Of a stretch of 64,000 bases of DNA, positions 1 to 12,100 are shown in pieces. A program made the position numbers and the translations under genes. The stretch is from Panopea generosa (Eukaryota; Mollusca; Bivalvia; Adapedonta; Hiatellidae), in contig CM055905.1 in the NCBI GenBank assembly GCA_029582155.1, positions 6,140,062 to 6,204,061 on the forward strand, given 5' to 3'. Under the pieces are notes generated by a model that was given only the letters and a program-made list of their open reading frames with translations, was not told the DNA's origin and ran no database searches. Position 1 is the stretch's first letter. The number at the start of each line of letters is the position of its first letter.

Positions 1-899
1 AACAAATCAATGCAATTAAGATATCAAAATATTACATCTACAATACATTGATAAAAGTAAAACCTTACCAGGTACTGCTGGCTAATCTTCTAGTGTAAAA
101 TAGTGTATGGGTTAAACCCAAGAGTTCTAACAACAGAACTTATGAAATAAACTAATACAGTATTATTGTATTATTGACTAAAGAACTCGCGTCCTCTAGC
201 AAGGTTGACAAAAAGTGCCCATAGCCAGGTGGGGTGAAAAGAAGTAAAAATATAAAGATGTTATGTGCCTCTCATCCAATCAAACTCTTACACACACAAT
301 ATACAAGATAACTATTGGACAGCACTGGACATAACATGATGGTCAACACAACAGACAAGGTTCACAACACATGTAAACAAGACAATACCCATAATTCTAT
401 AATGATGAATGGACATGAGGTCATGTGACTATACATGAATGAACTACAGTAACACTATGATAACTTGGCAGTAGTATTTTACTATCAGACTAATGTATAG
501 TTAAAGTATGAGAAAATGACCTTATCTACATATATATGTGTATATATAGAATAGGATTGGCACTTGCCCCTGTATCTGAATCCAGAATAAATATTTCATC
601 GTGAAACTTTGATCTATGCAAGTGTCTTAATTACATACATCTATGTTTCTATGTATACCTAGGACATTACACATATATTGGCATGGACTTTTGTTTACAC
701 AATCAGACAATGTCTCCGGAACCAGTAGCAGTGATTAAATGTTTATATGTCTGCTGGAACTGATAAATCACTCATTGATAAGTGTGAAACATCATGAATT
801 AAAGAAGATCTTGATCTATTATACAGTACACCATACCCTGTTATTCACGACAATTCCTTTGCAGCGTTGGTCGAATTTGCAACGTATTTTCACATTTCA
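1..899. other. No gene recognised
   Basis: AT-rich sequence with stops in all frames and no recognisable domain. It could be intergenic or the UTR of a gene to the left; nothing in it decides this. Confidence 0.4.
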
Positions 900-1290
900 A
901 TATGTTGTGTATTGATGCAATGACGCTTCTGACGTCATTGGGAAATTCCAAATAAGTCACGTGATTTTCTATAACTGGAGGAATTTAAACGGCTCTTATA
1001 ATTAACTGTATTACTCCTTCGTACAATTAATTGTACCGAATGATTTTTTTTTATATAAAGCCGTTTTATCATTAGAACACACCATATTTTCTAATTTAAA
1101 CATTAAAAATATGCCATTTGAAATATTATTTTCCGAAATTCAACAAAATTACTAATATTCGGTATTTCATTAATAGTATGTCAGCCCTTTACAGTCCAAG
1201 GACGCCATATTGGAAATCAAGTTTGGCCGACGAGTAGAAGATACCGCCGAAATTTCGTCCGAAAAGGAGTTAGCAATCAGCCAGTGATAT
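900..1290 (+). promoter_or_regulatory. Candidate promoter and non-coding first exon
   Basis: Seen: a full palindromic CRE (TGACGTCA, 930-937), an E-box in USF/MITF context (GTCACGTGAT, 956-965), a YY1-like GCCATATTGG at 1204-1213 in locally CpG-richer sequence, and a good donor (GTAAGTG) from 1291. This combination is typical of animal promoters followed by a 5' UTR exon. Which gene it would serve is unknown. Alpha-spectrin's first coding exon starts with 15 bases of leader after a splice acceptor, so that gene needs an upstream exon, but this site would imply a 31 kb first intron. A minus-strand or bidirectional promoter is equally possible. Confidence 0.35.
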
Positions 1291-1816
1291 GTAAGTGATA
1301 CAAATGGGTTTATATACAGACATTCCATGTATATTATTGATAATAATTCTGACAATGGCCCCATTTCATCACCAAAATGCAATGATGCACCAGAAGTTAC
1401 AAACCGGTGCTGAGGTAAAGAAATACACCTTGAATTCCAGCCGCGCCCATTTCCGCTCTCGGTATTATTTTGTTTGCTTGTTCATTTTTCACAAGTGAAC
1501 TGCACATATTAATTCTGTTGTTGAGTACTTAGCTTTATTTTAAATCAAAGCCCGACAGACGAGTTCTGTGCTGGTTTAAAACAGTTTGTCCAGATATATC
1601 CCTTGTATACCTAATACAGCGATATACCTATTACCGCGAATGCCTGTATAATAACATTCAGGGAAGACATGCACAAAGCTCCAACTTCCATTACCATCGG
1701 CATTTGTTTACATTTCGTATTTGCAAGAATTTTTTACTTGGCACACTGAAGTAACTGTATTACTGTTTAGTATTGATGCCATTTTTTACATGGTTGAAAA
1801 TTTTTTAGACTCGCGG

Positions 1817-2050
1817 GGGTCTCACTATTTAGCGACAAGAAGCGTCAAGAAGCGTCAAGAGCTTTATTATTAATAAAAGTTACCGTCAGGAAAAAAACGT
1901 GTATATTATACCTATATAAACATATATCAGTTGATTGTTTTAAATTCCTTTCATTAATAAAGTATTAATTGAACTTTGTTTCTCCGTTGCGGTACCGACA
2001 AGAAGATCCGCCATTTTGTTTATGCAAAGGATAGTAACATGTTAGCGTCA
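1817..2050 (+). repeat. Left TIR of the MULE
   Basis: Matches the reverse complement of 4373-4618 almost base for base, with small indels near the outer end. It contains repeated copies of AGCGTCAAGAAGCG. Confidence 0.85.
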
Positions 2051-3105
2051 AGAAGCGTCAAACTGTATCTCGATCTACATTTCCTTTAACTATACACATA
2101 TTCCACACTTAATAAATAAATTACTAATAAATTACTATTGAATACATAAGGACATTTTCAAATTGAATTTTGTTTGTTGACAAGCCAAAATTAACTTAGC
2201 GTTAAGAAATCTCTCAGGTAAAATCACTATTTAGTGACAAGAAGAGTCAAGAAGCGTCAAACTATATCTCGATCTACATTTCATTTAACTATACACATAT
2301 TCCACACTTAATAAATAAATTACTAATAAATTACTATTGAATACATAAGGACATTTTCAAATTGAATTTTATTTGTTGACAAGCCAAAATTAACTTAGCG
2401 TCAAGAAATCTTTCAGGTAAAATCACTATTTAGCGACAAGAAGAGTCAAGAAGCGTCAAACTATATCTCGATCTACATTTCATTTAACTATACACATATT
2501 CCACACTTAATAAATAAATTACTAATAAATTACTATTGAATACATAAGGACATTTTCAAATTGAATTTTATTTGTTGACAAGCCAAAATTAACTTAGCGT
2601 CAAGAAATCTTTCAGGTAAAATCACTATTTAGCGACAAGAAGAGTCAAGAAGCGTCAAACTATATCTCGATCTACATTTCATTTAAATATACACATATTC
2701 CACACTTAATAAATAAATTACTAATAAATTACTATTGAATACATAAGGACATTTTCAAATTGAATTTTATTTGTTGACAAGCCAACTTAGCGTCAAGAAA
2801 TCTTTCAGGTAAAATCACTATTTAGCGACAAGAAGAGTCAAGAAGCGTCAAACTATATCTCGATCTACATTTCATTTAAATATACACATATTCCACACTT
2901 AATAAATAAATTACTAATAAATTACTATTGAATACATAAGGACATTTTCAAATTGAATTTTATTTGTTGTCAAGCCAAAATTAACTTAGCGTCAAGAAAT
3001 CTTTCAGGTAAAATCACTATTTAGCGACAAGAAGAGTCAAGAAGCGTCAAGAAATGTTTCGCTACAGGTAATATCACTATTTAGCGTCAAGAAGCGACGG
3101 TGTCA
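2042..3105. repeat. 199-bp tandem array inside the MULE
   Basis: About five copies. The anchor CTCGATCTACATTTC recurs at 2069, 2268, 2467, 2666 and 2859, so spacing is 199, 199, 199 and then 193 after a 6-bp loss. Copies are nearly identical. Each carries one or more AGCGTCAAGAA motifs shared with the TIR. Confidence 0.9.
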
Positions 3106-3129
3106 TGGACTACATACACAATGGATCTA

Positions 3130-3568
3130 TTAATCTTGAACATTATAAATAAATTCTTTAATAGATGGTATCAGTTTTTCTGTTAAGTAGGGTCCGACTT
3201 GTTCTTTGTATTTTTCTTCAATTTCTTTTGTTTTTTTCCGAAAAGGCCACCGAAGTTTCTAAAGATGTTAAACCGTCTGGTCCGAAAATATCTTGAACTA
3301 TTATTTTCGATTGGATTTCCGGCATTCCTACTTTATTTTTTAATTGTCTTTTGAGATTTTCTTCTAAATGTCGCGTGCATAGTGTGAGTTTCGAACCAGG
3401 AAAACTTAATTTTATTGCCTTTACTAATGCCTTTTCTTCGTCGGACCCTATACATAAATTATTTGTTCCTTACTGGGATTCTTGAAGAGGATTTTCTAGG
3501 ACGGCAGCCAAATGTGTAAAGAAACGTTGATATGTATGTCGATGATAAAATTTAATTTCATTTGATAC
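3130..3568 (-). pseudogene. Decayed MULE transposase fragment
   Basis: Read on the minus strand from 3568 down, the frame gives an HRHTYQRFF stretch, then a stop, then GSDEEKALVKAI...FPGSK...LCTRHLEENLKR. The D-E-K-A-L ... FP ... C..H spacing resembles the conserved MULE transposase core. The frame then shifts in a T-rich run near 3235 and continues as KTKEIEEKYKEQVGPYL to a stop at 3130. At least one internal stop and one frameshift break it, and the N-terminal part of a full transposase is missing, so this copy is non-autonomous. Family assignment is from motif recall, without an alignment. Confidence 0.6.
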
Positions 3569-3977
3569 TTATTCTTTGACATTAACTCAAACATGTCCGC
3601 AAGCTACACGCTAAACGCGCTTGTAAGCGGGCTTGTGTTTGTTTGTAAAGAAAGCTAATTAAAATAAGGCACACGCCGTTTTCGTTGTTTGCACCTTTGA
3701 GCTGCTTGGGTGACGGCATTCAATTTATTGAGTAACCAAACATCGAATTATATAATCAAACATACAAACAACTCGAATTTACTATTCATGAAAAATTTCA
3801 CTCTGTTAAAAAATATCATATGGATATAGTTTATCATTATGTCAAGTGCAAAGCTGGATTAAATTATTATATGGATTATGAGTTTGAAGGTAAGTAATGG
3901 GTACTTTATATAGTTATAGGAAAAAGTTAAATGCTTCTTCATGTTGATTGTTTACGTATCAATTTATTATTTCTTCA

Positions 3978-4310
3978 ACGTGATGCTTCTTGACGCTAGT
4001 AATCAGATTTCTTGACGCTGATATATTGAAAATTTGAAACAATTTTTACAAGGTTATGCTTCTTGACGCTAGTAATCAGTTTTCTTGACGCTGATATTTT
4101 GAAACATTTTTACAAGGTTAGGCTTCTTCACGCTAGTCATCAGATTTCTTGACGCTGATATTTTGAAACACTTTTTACAAGGTTATGTTTCTTGACGCTA
4201 GTCATCAGATTTCTTGACGCTCATATTTTGAAATTTTGAAACAATTTTACATCATGTTTATTATTTCTTCAACGTGATGGTTCTTGACGCTAGATTTCTT
4301 GACGCTTAAT
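3978..4310. repeat. Subterminal ~70-bp repeats with CTTGACGCT motifs
   Basis: Four to five degenerate units of about 65-70 bp. Each holds paired CTTGACGCT motifs, the reverse complement of the AGCGTCAAG motif on the left side, separated by an AT-rich spacer containing TTTTACAAGGTTA. Confidence 0.8.
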
Positions 4311-4372
4311 GTAAAATCAAGTGTTAGTGTAGACAATGTTTATCATAAGTGTCACACGCCAATACAGGTTCA

Positions 4373-4618
4373 TGACGCTAACATGTTACTATCCTTTGCA
4401 TAAACATAATGGCGGATCTTCTTGTCGGTACCGCAACGGAGAAACAAAGTTCAATTAATACTTTATTAATGAATGGAATTTAAAAAAATCAACTGATATA
4501 TGTTTATATAGGTATAATATACACATGTTTTTTTCCTGACGGTAACTTTTATTAATAATAAAGCTCTTGAGGGTTCTTGACGCTTCTTGTCGCTTCTTGA
4601 CGCTAAATAGTGAGACCG
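4373..4618 (-). repeat. Right TIR of the MULE
   Basis: Inverted copy of the left TIR, ending GCTAAATAGTGAGACCG directly before the 9-bp target duplication. Confidence 0.85.
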
Positions 4619-4627
4619 GACTCGCGG

Positions 4628-6393
4628 TATTAGGTATGACCAGTATACCTACTAGATCCTGTTGACTACAGATCTAGACTTAGCAATTTCCACTATTGCA
4701 AACATATTCAGACATCCAATGACACTTAAAATACTCATTCTACCCCCAAAAAACTAATACAATGGAACATACTCCCAACCTCTACACACGAGGCGGCCAC
4801 AGTAGATGGTTTTAAAGTCTTGTAAATAACACTTTAAAGTCATCTCTGAGCACCTCAAACTGTATATACCGCATAACTAACACTTTTAAAACATTTTATG
4901 GCACCGGCACAAATCTTCATTAATGAAGGAGAGTTGTATTTTGAAGAAGAAGAGAGTCCTTGATCTGACAGACTGCCATACATGTGTTATTTTCTGTGAA
5001 TTTATGCCTTAAACTGTGTTTTTTTTTTAAGTATATTTAGCGCATGAAATTCAATCATTCTTATAAAAATTTACATATGTGGATAAATTGATTTCATTAT
5101 GAGCATCATAATTATGTTTAAAATTAAGACAGTGTATAATTAAGTAACTTACAACATCTAACAGGAAAAAGAAGTTTCAAAAATAAATATTTTCTTTATT
5201 TATATGATACTTTATTTTCATGATTTATGTCATTTTTGAGGCGCCAGATTATCTGACGTATCTTTAGAATTATACTAATCGATAAAATCATCTCATTTCA
5301 TATGCACCGTCTAACTGCTCAAGAGAAAGTAGTTCTTTATTTTTTTGTGTATCTGTCGGATAAAGGTAACTTTTCGATGTACAAAAAATAAAGTAATGAC
5401 GTGTCCATACTAATAAGCATATCGACAATGAAAATAGTCCCTGAAGCAAATGTAATATTACCGGCTTTCTTTATGTCGTCGTCAATCACGGTTGATTTAG
5501 AATTGATGTAAGATTCAGAAATGATAAACATTATTGCAGAAAAGTTCTGTAATATGCTGTATTAATTGGCTATATGTCGTGTAGATTCAGATTCAGATCA
5601 GTCTATCTCAAGGGATTATATAAGCAAGTTACGCATACACGCTGTTGATAACGAGTGTCTGGAATTTTAATCGTAGTGTATTATTGAGACCATTTTACAA
5701 TTAAAAAAACCGATGCAATTGTAAAAGGTTTTTAATTTCAACAAATATAGGATAAAATCACCTCTTAAAACAGATTATTTTGTAAACAATTCGTAGAATT
5801 TGAAGCAAAAAAAATATGGGTGGTCGCTAACCTTGAGAACCCAATCTAAAAGTCGGCGCATTTCAATTCCATACTTTGAGTTTAATTACACACACCAAGG
5901 TCCTGTATAGAAGGACTTCTTTTTATAATTCCTTGCACACTCTCTCTCAGTTTGATACTTTTGACTGATTATTGATTTTGACACTCAAAAGATTGAATAA
6001 TTTCACTATTCAAAACTGGTAGTTCTGTTGCTGGAGGGATGGTGTATACTTCAGTCTCTTCCTCAACCTGGTTGGTAGACATTACTGGTCTGGAAGCATT
6101 AGCACAGCTTCATAACTGAAAAATATAGATTATCATAAAAATAAATATTTGTTTTTATCTGCAATTTTTTAACTTGTGGATTCACATAAGCTTTTGGAAG
6201 TGACAGGATATACTACAGACAGAGTCTGATATTGATTATTTTTTATTCATAATCATTTGTAATATTAATTAGAAATAATTTTTATTATTTTAATTTTCAT
6301 TTTTTCCATGTTTAAGCATTTCCAGCATCCACTTCAATATGAATGTTTTTCATCCTGGTCTTGTGCATTCACTTAAAATATATTTATACACAC
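4628..6393. other. No gene supported
   Basis: AT-rich sequence with only short chance ORFs. A minus-strand run around 5990-6095 reads as about 37 codons after an ATG, but it has no workable upstream splice phase, so I do not call it. Confidence 0.4.
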
Positions 6394-6497
6394 CTTCCAA
6401 AACAGGCACCTTATGTCAAGTCTCTTGACACAGGAACTCCAGGTATCAAAGAACACCTCATGGATGACAAACGTGTTATCGTCTTTCCAACAACAAC
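6394..6497 (-). CDS. Candidate internal exon, faint HSF-like fold (uncertain)
   Basis: Minus-strand, 104 nt between a good acceptor (CTCTACCAG) and a mediocre donor (GTGTGTATAA). One frame is open and composition looks coding: CWKDDNTFVIHEVF...W...SCVKRLDIRCLFWK. The S-C-V-K-R-L-D-I-x-C spacing loosely recalls the SFVRQLNxYGF motif of heat-shock-factor DNA-binding domains, preceded by a W...FVIHE-like strand. If spliced to the next acceptor on the minus strand (CTATATTTTTCAG, about 6120) the frame soon stops. No flanking exons are identified. It could be a chance ORF or a gene relic. Confidence 0.2.
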
Positions 6498-6752
6498 CTG
6501 GTAGAGCATAAATAAATCATCTGAGTAAATGTATTGTATGAAATTATATTGCTTTAAAAATACAAAAACAAAACTTCAAAGACTGACCTACGAACACCAA
6601 ACATCGATTCATTGCGTTAATAACCAATTTATCAAAATACAATACAAATCTCTTCTATCTCAGTATCTGTTTTATCACCAACGATTGTTCGCAAATCCTC
6701 CATCTATCAAACACTCGTTTTCTATATGATCTGCTGAGACAATGGATTCCTT

Positions 6753-6982
6753 TTAACCCTTTACTCCATAGATACGCGTTTTCCCTCTCCAATCACAGAA
6801 GGCCTTTGAAAACAGCGCAGGAAGAGTTCAGATTGCTCGTCACGAGCAATCTGAACACTTCCTGCACTGTTTTCCACTCTGTCAGTTAATATAAACATAA
6901 TTCACCCATTGCTGACACATGGTGAAGTAATGCTTTCAATATTAGAGGTGTTCAAATGCGTCTTTATGAAGTAAAGGGTTAA
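6753..6982. mobile_element. piggyBac-like MITE (TTAA-flanked)
   Basis: About 230 bp from TTAACCCTTTACTCCATA to TATGAAGTAAAGGGTTAA, giving TIRs beginning CCCTTTACT directly next to TTAA, the hallmark of piggyBac elements. It holds a central hairpin (about 6825-6875) with arms reading AGTTCAGATTGCTCGT. A second copy lies at 41024-41247. No coding capacity. Confidence 0.75.
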
Positions 6983-7399
6983 GTCATAAACCCACTTCAA
7001 TTATAAAGGTTATCTTCCAGTTGTAATCATTTAATTCCATAATCAGTTAACACCTACTCATATTGTTGTGGACACATGTTTTGTTTTGCAAATTATCAGG
7101 TACGCGTCATACGGTTTACTCGGACCAATAAGAGTAAACAAGCTAAAAGGTGGAGGTTACTGTAAAACTCGGAAAATAGCGGTCAATTTCTCTACTTCTT
7201 TTGAAATATAGTTTTACCGTGAGACCGTGAACTGGTAAAAAAACTGAAATTTTGTCTTGCGCCATGAGGTATCACATGTATAGACTGCATGCAAATTTTA
7301 TGCAAGTAAAAGATCTAGCTGAACATCTGTGTAAAATCTTTCAGGACTATATTCCTTTGGACTCGAGACATTCCAAAATTACAAAGGCATAATATCCGT

Positions 7400-7460
7400 T
7401 GTTTTCATGTGACGTCGCACAATATGCACACCGTGTGAGTCGCCATTTTGTGTCCTCAGC
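7400..7460. promoter_or_regulatory. Weak promoter-like cluster
   Basis: TGACGTCG at 7410 and GCCATTTTG (YY1-like) at 7442-7450 lie in a small CpG-enriched patch. No gene can be attached to it. Repeats could carry such motifs by chance. Confidence 0.15.
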
Positions 7461-8980
7461 AAATCAACTCTTGGTAGTGGATATTAGCATGGAGTGAAAA
7501 AAGAGAAATTAATCTGATCAGCAAATATAGCTAATTCAGGGCCTACTCTGGCTGAAAAAATCTTGTCACCAACACATTCGCCAATTGAGAAAAGTTGGAG
7601 CCAAATTTAAGATTTTGGAGCCAACTTGGCTTCATTGGCTCAAAGTTTCAATCTGTATTTTCATTGAATTTTTTTGTCTGCTCAGTACTTCCCGTCTTGA
7701 TATAATATCTTGCATTTGAAAATGTAGATTTCTAAAGAAGAATGTTACTATAAAATAAATATAAATATATTTTTGATTGTATTCTTAAATATGTTGTTGA
7801 AAAAAGTAACTATATTTCTAAAATTTTGTTGAATTATATATTTTGTTTATCTTTTGTGTCATTTAAAGTTATTACTGATTTAAAAAACACACTTTCACAT
7901 TAAATTCTTAGTAAACCCTAAACGTCTCGTTATTGAAAGAATTATTAACGGAGCCGCACTCTGAAAAGAAAGGTGCCGACTTTTAGTGCAACCCATCATC
8001 CTGGCAATTTGATGAAACAAACAGAGGACATGGTTTTGTATTCATATGCAAATAAACCATTTTAACTGTGTTTTTATTCATTAATTCTTTAATATTTTCT
8101 CATAAGATATTGAGACAAACTTATTTCCTGAATATTTGTTTAATTTACTTTTGAAATGTCCCTGATTATTATCTTGAACAAATTTTCAGTGTTTGGTCAG
8201 ACAAGTTATATCGTCATAAACAAAGAAACCAATCCCTTGCTGTAAAATTTAGATTGTGCCTAATCATTTTCAAATTACGCTTGTGTCGTCAATACCAAAT
8301 AAATGGTTGAATCTTGAATAAATTACATCTTCATGTAATATTTCACTGGTGGCTAGCTTGTCAAAACAGTTGGATCATTTTATTTTTCGTAGTTAAATTG
8401 GTTGAAATTAGGGAAAATGCACATAATAAATGCACACTTGACCAGAGTTTCTTAATTCATAAAAAATATACCAGGGTATATGTTTATCTTGAAGCGAATC
8501 TTGTAAAAATTAAATTTTTCGGGACCTTAACAAACGGAATACAAACTGTGCCTAACCTGTGAATAAGTTAATACACTGTTGCTACCACTAATTATAAAAC
8601 CATAACACCTCGAGATACGAACATTAAACAGTTCAGGAAAACGCAGTTACGTGTCATAAACGACCACATGGGTAATTCACAGTTCAGTGCATTCGTGTCA
8701 ACCAGCTATCAGACAGGTGGTATCTATGGAGACACATTTTATGATCGAAAGTTAAGGACAATGAAGAGTTACTTTATGAACAAATCATGGCCATACAGCT
8801 AAAAAATTGGCATATTTTGTTGGCGCCAATCACTTTCGCCAAACTGAAAAAACACACGCCACTTTGTTGTTTTTTATCGCATTGGCGACCGACAGCATGA
8901 GCCCTGCTAATTAGTCAACTGATATATTACATTTTTGAATGAATTTGTATTTTAACAGGAAACCTTTATTTATATCTAGT
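7461..8980. other. No gene recognised
   Basis: AT-rich, no long ORF with domain character, no clear repeat structure. Confidence 0.4.
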
Positions 8981-9120
8981 CGAACCCGATGAGCTCAGTC
9001 GGTTACACATCCGACTATCAATCCAGGGGTCGTGAGTTAGAATCCCTGCCCAGCAACAGTCTCCATGATGATTGATATACAAGTACTGGTTAACCTTCAA
9101 GGATCTCTCCTAACACTTAT
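8981..9120 (+). mobile_element. tRNA-derived SINE, family S1 (short copy)
   Basis: The head reads GAGCTCAGTCGGTTA ... GTGAGTTAGAATCCCTGCC, matching tRNA A-box and B-box spacing, followed by the shared body CAGTCTCCATGATGATTGAT. Other copies of this family lie at 14386, 16090, 21200 (minus), 31985 (minus), 36470, 40725, 43705 and 61385. Confidence 0.7.
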
Positions 9121-12100
9121 ACTCATAACAATCTACCTGGTAATAACCATGTGTATCGGAGGTGACAGTGGCCCTACTTTTGAAGATGGGACTGGGTTTT
9201 TTTAATGACATTTTTATAGCTGTTATTTGGTCATATTCCCGATGGCAAAAAGTATCTTTTTTCCAAATTGGATAGTTAAAATTCCCAATTGAAAGCGTCA
9301 ATAATTGTAGTGTTTCCCCTTTCAGTCGTTAGTTTTAAAGGGGGGTATGTCAGTCATAATTCAGCCCTTAGTTTTTAAACGTTTTAAGTTTAAAGGAAAA
9401 TATGTGACTACTTTACATTTACATGCCACCATTGTAGACTATGTACTGGTTTCCTTCAGCACGGTGAAAAGGTTAAGTCTGGTAAAAAGTTACTTGTCTC
9501 TATACATAAGCCTAAACTGAGACATACTATCATGTAACATCCTTCTTTTCTTATTGACAAAATCAGTGTTTCAGTTATATAATATATTTATGTTTGTTAG
9601 TCCTGGGACTCATTGATTCTAGCATTTGTTAATCCCAATTTGAAAAAGAGAGTTCTTATTTGAGGGCCACAAAGTAAGAATATTGATGTTAGACTTAAAA
9701 TATAGTGTTAATTTTAATGCAAAAAGTGTTACAAATTAAATTATCTTTCTGGTGATAAAAAATATATTATTCCTTGGCATGTGAATACGAAAACTTATCG
9801 TAAGAAAAGGAGAAATAATCAAAATGATATCACTATTTCTTTAATTATCAGCACTAATTTACACACACCTAGTTTATTAAAGTCAATATTTCAGTAAGAA
9901 ATATTTATTTTAAACTTAGATATGATGTTAATGTTAAATGCTTTGCAAATTAAATTCCCCTTCTGGCTTTTAAAAAAGTGTTATTCCTTTTCAAAATGAT
10001 GTAAAGAAAAGAGAAAGAACTTTTATCTCTTTTTATGACTACATCTAGTTTATTAAATTGATTTTACACTTTTTATGTTCATTTTAAAAGTGTTTATATT
10101 AACTTTGTTGCTAAATAAATTCTCTGAATAATTCCCCCCAGAAATTTCTGAGGATTGAAATGTTTTTTTAATGGATGACTGGTGATATTTAAAATTTATC
10201 TGTTTGTACTTTTAATGTTTGATTCTATATATCTATAGAAGAAATTGTATATTTTTTATATGTAGTATTTGTGTATTTGCAAATGAATACCAACTTTATA
10301 AAAGTAAACACAAATAGCTAAAATTCATTTTTCCCTATCATCTTAATGTCCCCCATAAACAGGACCACAGTAACTGAATTTTGGTGGCGCTGACTTGAAT
10401 CCGTCACCACATCCGGGTATTTCCATATTTACAATAAACAAAAATGCTTTAATTTATGTTAAAAAATAAACAGTTTTAAATGGGGATTTTATTCTAGCTG
10501 ATATTGTTAATTGTAGTTGCAATAGAAGTAAGGCATGTCGGGGGCAATTAAGGGATGTCCCTAATCAGTAAAATATTTTGGAGGGATGTCGCATTGGACA
10601 TGGGTTGTGACTCTGGGGGAACCCTCATGCTTGTATCTTGGTTATCCCTATGTGTCAATGAAACTACACAGTAACATGTACACATATAAAGGGAACTCCC
10701 TGGGGACAAGTTGAATAATGTCTATTTTAAGCAGAACTATGGCCCCTTTTGTACTTAAATAGAAATTTTTTTTTCAGCAAGGTCATTTATAACTTGGGAA
10801 CTACTAGCCTTGCATCTATGAAACTTTACACACATGTTTTCACTACCATTATAGGGACATAGGAGTGCAAGTGAGATATTGCCATTTTGATTTTTAGCAG
10901 AATTATTGCCCTTTTTGTACTAAAAACTAATAATATTATAACAAGCTCCTGTGATCCCATCACAGTAAATACAACCTTTACACAGGGTTGGAAAATTCCA
11001 CTTGTCCGCTCACCATGACGACTGAACATTTTGGTCATGTCGAGTAAGTTTAAGAAACTGAACTTAGTATTTCTTTGACTTTAAGCTTTCAATTAAAAAT
11101 GTTGAAAAGGGAGGACGAGTAACTTTTTTCAGAAATTTCAAGCCCTGGTATATCAAAGAAAGTTCAGATGTGTTCATTGTTATTTAATAAACAAGTGGAA
11201 ATCATTTGTTTATAATAATAATAATTGTTAAAAGATATCTGTTGAGGCATGAAGTTTATTAAGCTGGCAGCAGGGAGATAAATGGAATTTGGAATATCGA
11301 TGCATTTTCAAGCATTTATTGACACCAAACTATAGGAAACATGTCTTTCTTACAGACAAGCAGGTTGCGGGGACGGTGGCTCAAATGTGACTTACTTCTC
11401 CAATTGAACCTAATCTTCAAAACTCAACAAAAACTCTGATATTAGGATATTGTTACCCTTGTTGGCAAATTTTATATTTAAAAACTACAATAAAATAATT
11501 TACCTTATAAAAAATCCCCCCATCCCCTCCCCCTTGCAAATTGTTATCATACACACCTGTGAAAGGGAGATAAATGTTATATACATGTACCAGACAAATA
11601 TTGACTTATTGAAGCAGATCTATAATCCAATACTGTAGTACTGAGGGCTAAACTGCTGCTGAAGATAATATTGGAGCCAGTTGTCATGGTGATGGTGTAC
11701 ATGGTGAATAGAGGTGGGGGGGAAACAGCTCAGTCAGAAGCCAGATATTGATTTTGAATATCATCCTGAGAAACCACTAAGTTGACTTATATCATGTCTT
11801 CAAAGCTTCGGTACATTTTCAAAATCTACTTGCCCTAGGTTGCGTCTGTCTGCACATTTTATTTTCTTGGGGGTCTGTTAATATGGTTTTTAGCCCAAAT
11901 GTTGAATACTCGTCAAAACGTCATATTTGATCCAATAATGGCAATGTTTAGTGGCTGCTGCAGACCATTGAGTACTGCCCCAAGCCCTTGTATCATGAAA
12001 TATTTGGTAGAAATCTATTCTAGGTCTCAGTTGGAAGGACTATGACTGGATGACACCTTTATGCTTGTCTCAGATAGTTTCTGGCATTATGAACCTGGGC

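Larger units (their letters stand above)
1817..4618. mobile_element. Mutator-like (MULE) DNA transposon with long TIRs
   Basis: A 2,802-bp element bounded by inverted repeats of about 240 bp (1817-2050 and 4373-4618) that begin GGTCTCACTATTTAGCG. It is flanked by identical 9-bp sequences GACTCGCGG (1808-1816 and 4619-4627), the target duplication length typical of Mutator-like elements. Inside are a 199-bp tandem array, a decayed minus-strand transposase remnant and a second subterminal repeat cluster. Boundaries are read directly; the superfamily rests on TSD length, long TIRs and MULE-like residues in the remnant. Confidence 0.85.

Noticed and set aside
5990-6120. Minus-strand 37-codon ORF as a terminal exon
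   Set aside because: The only good acceptor upstream leads to stops in all three phases before this frame is reached.
8991-9065. tRNA gene (and similar heads elsewhere)
   Set aside because: A- and B-box-like motifs are present but the acceptor and anticodon stems do not pair, and the same body follows each head, so these are SINEs.
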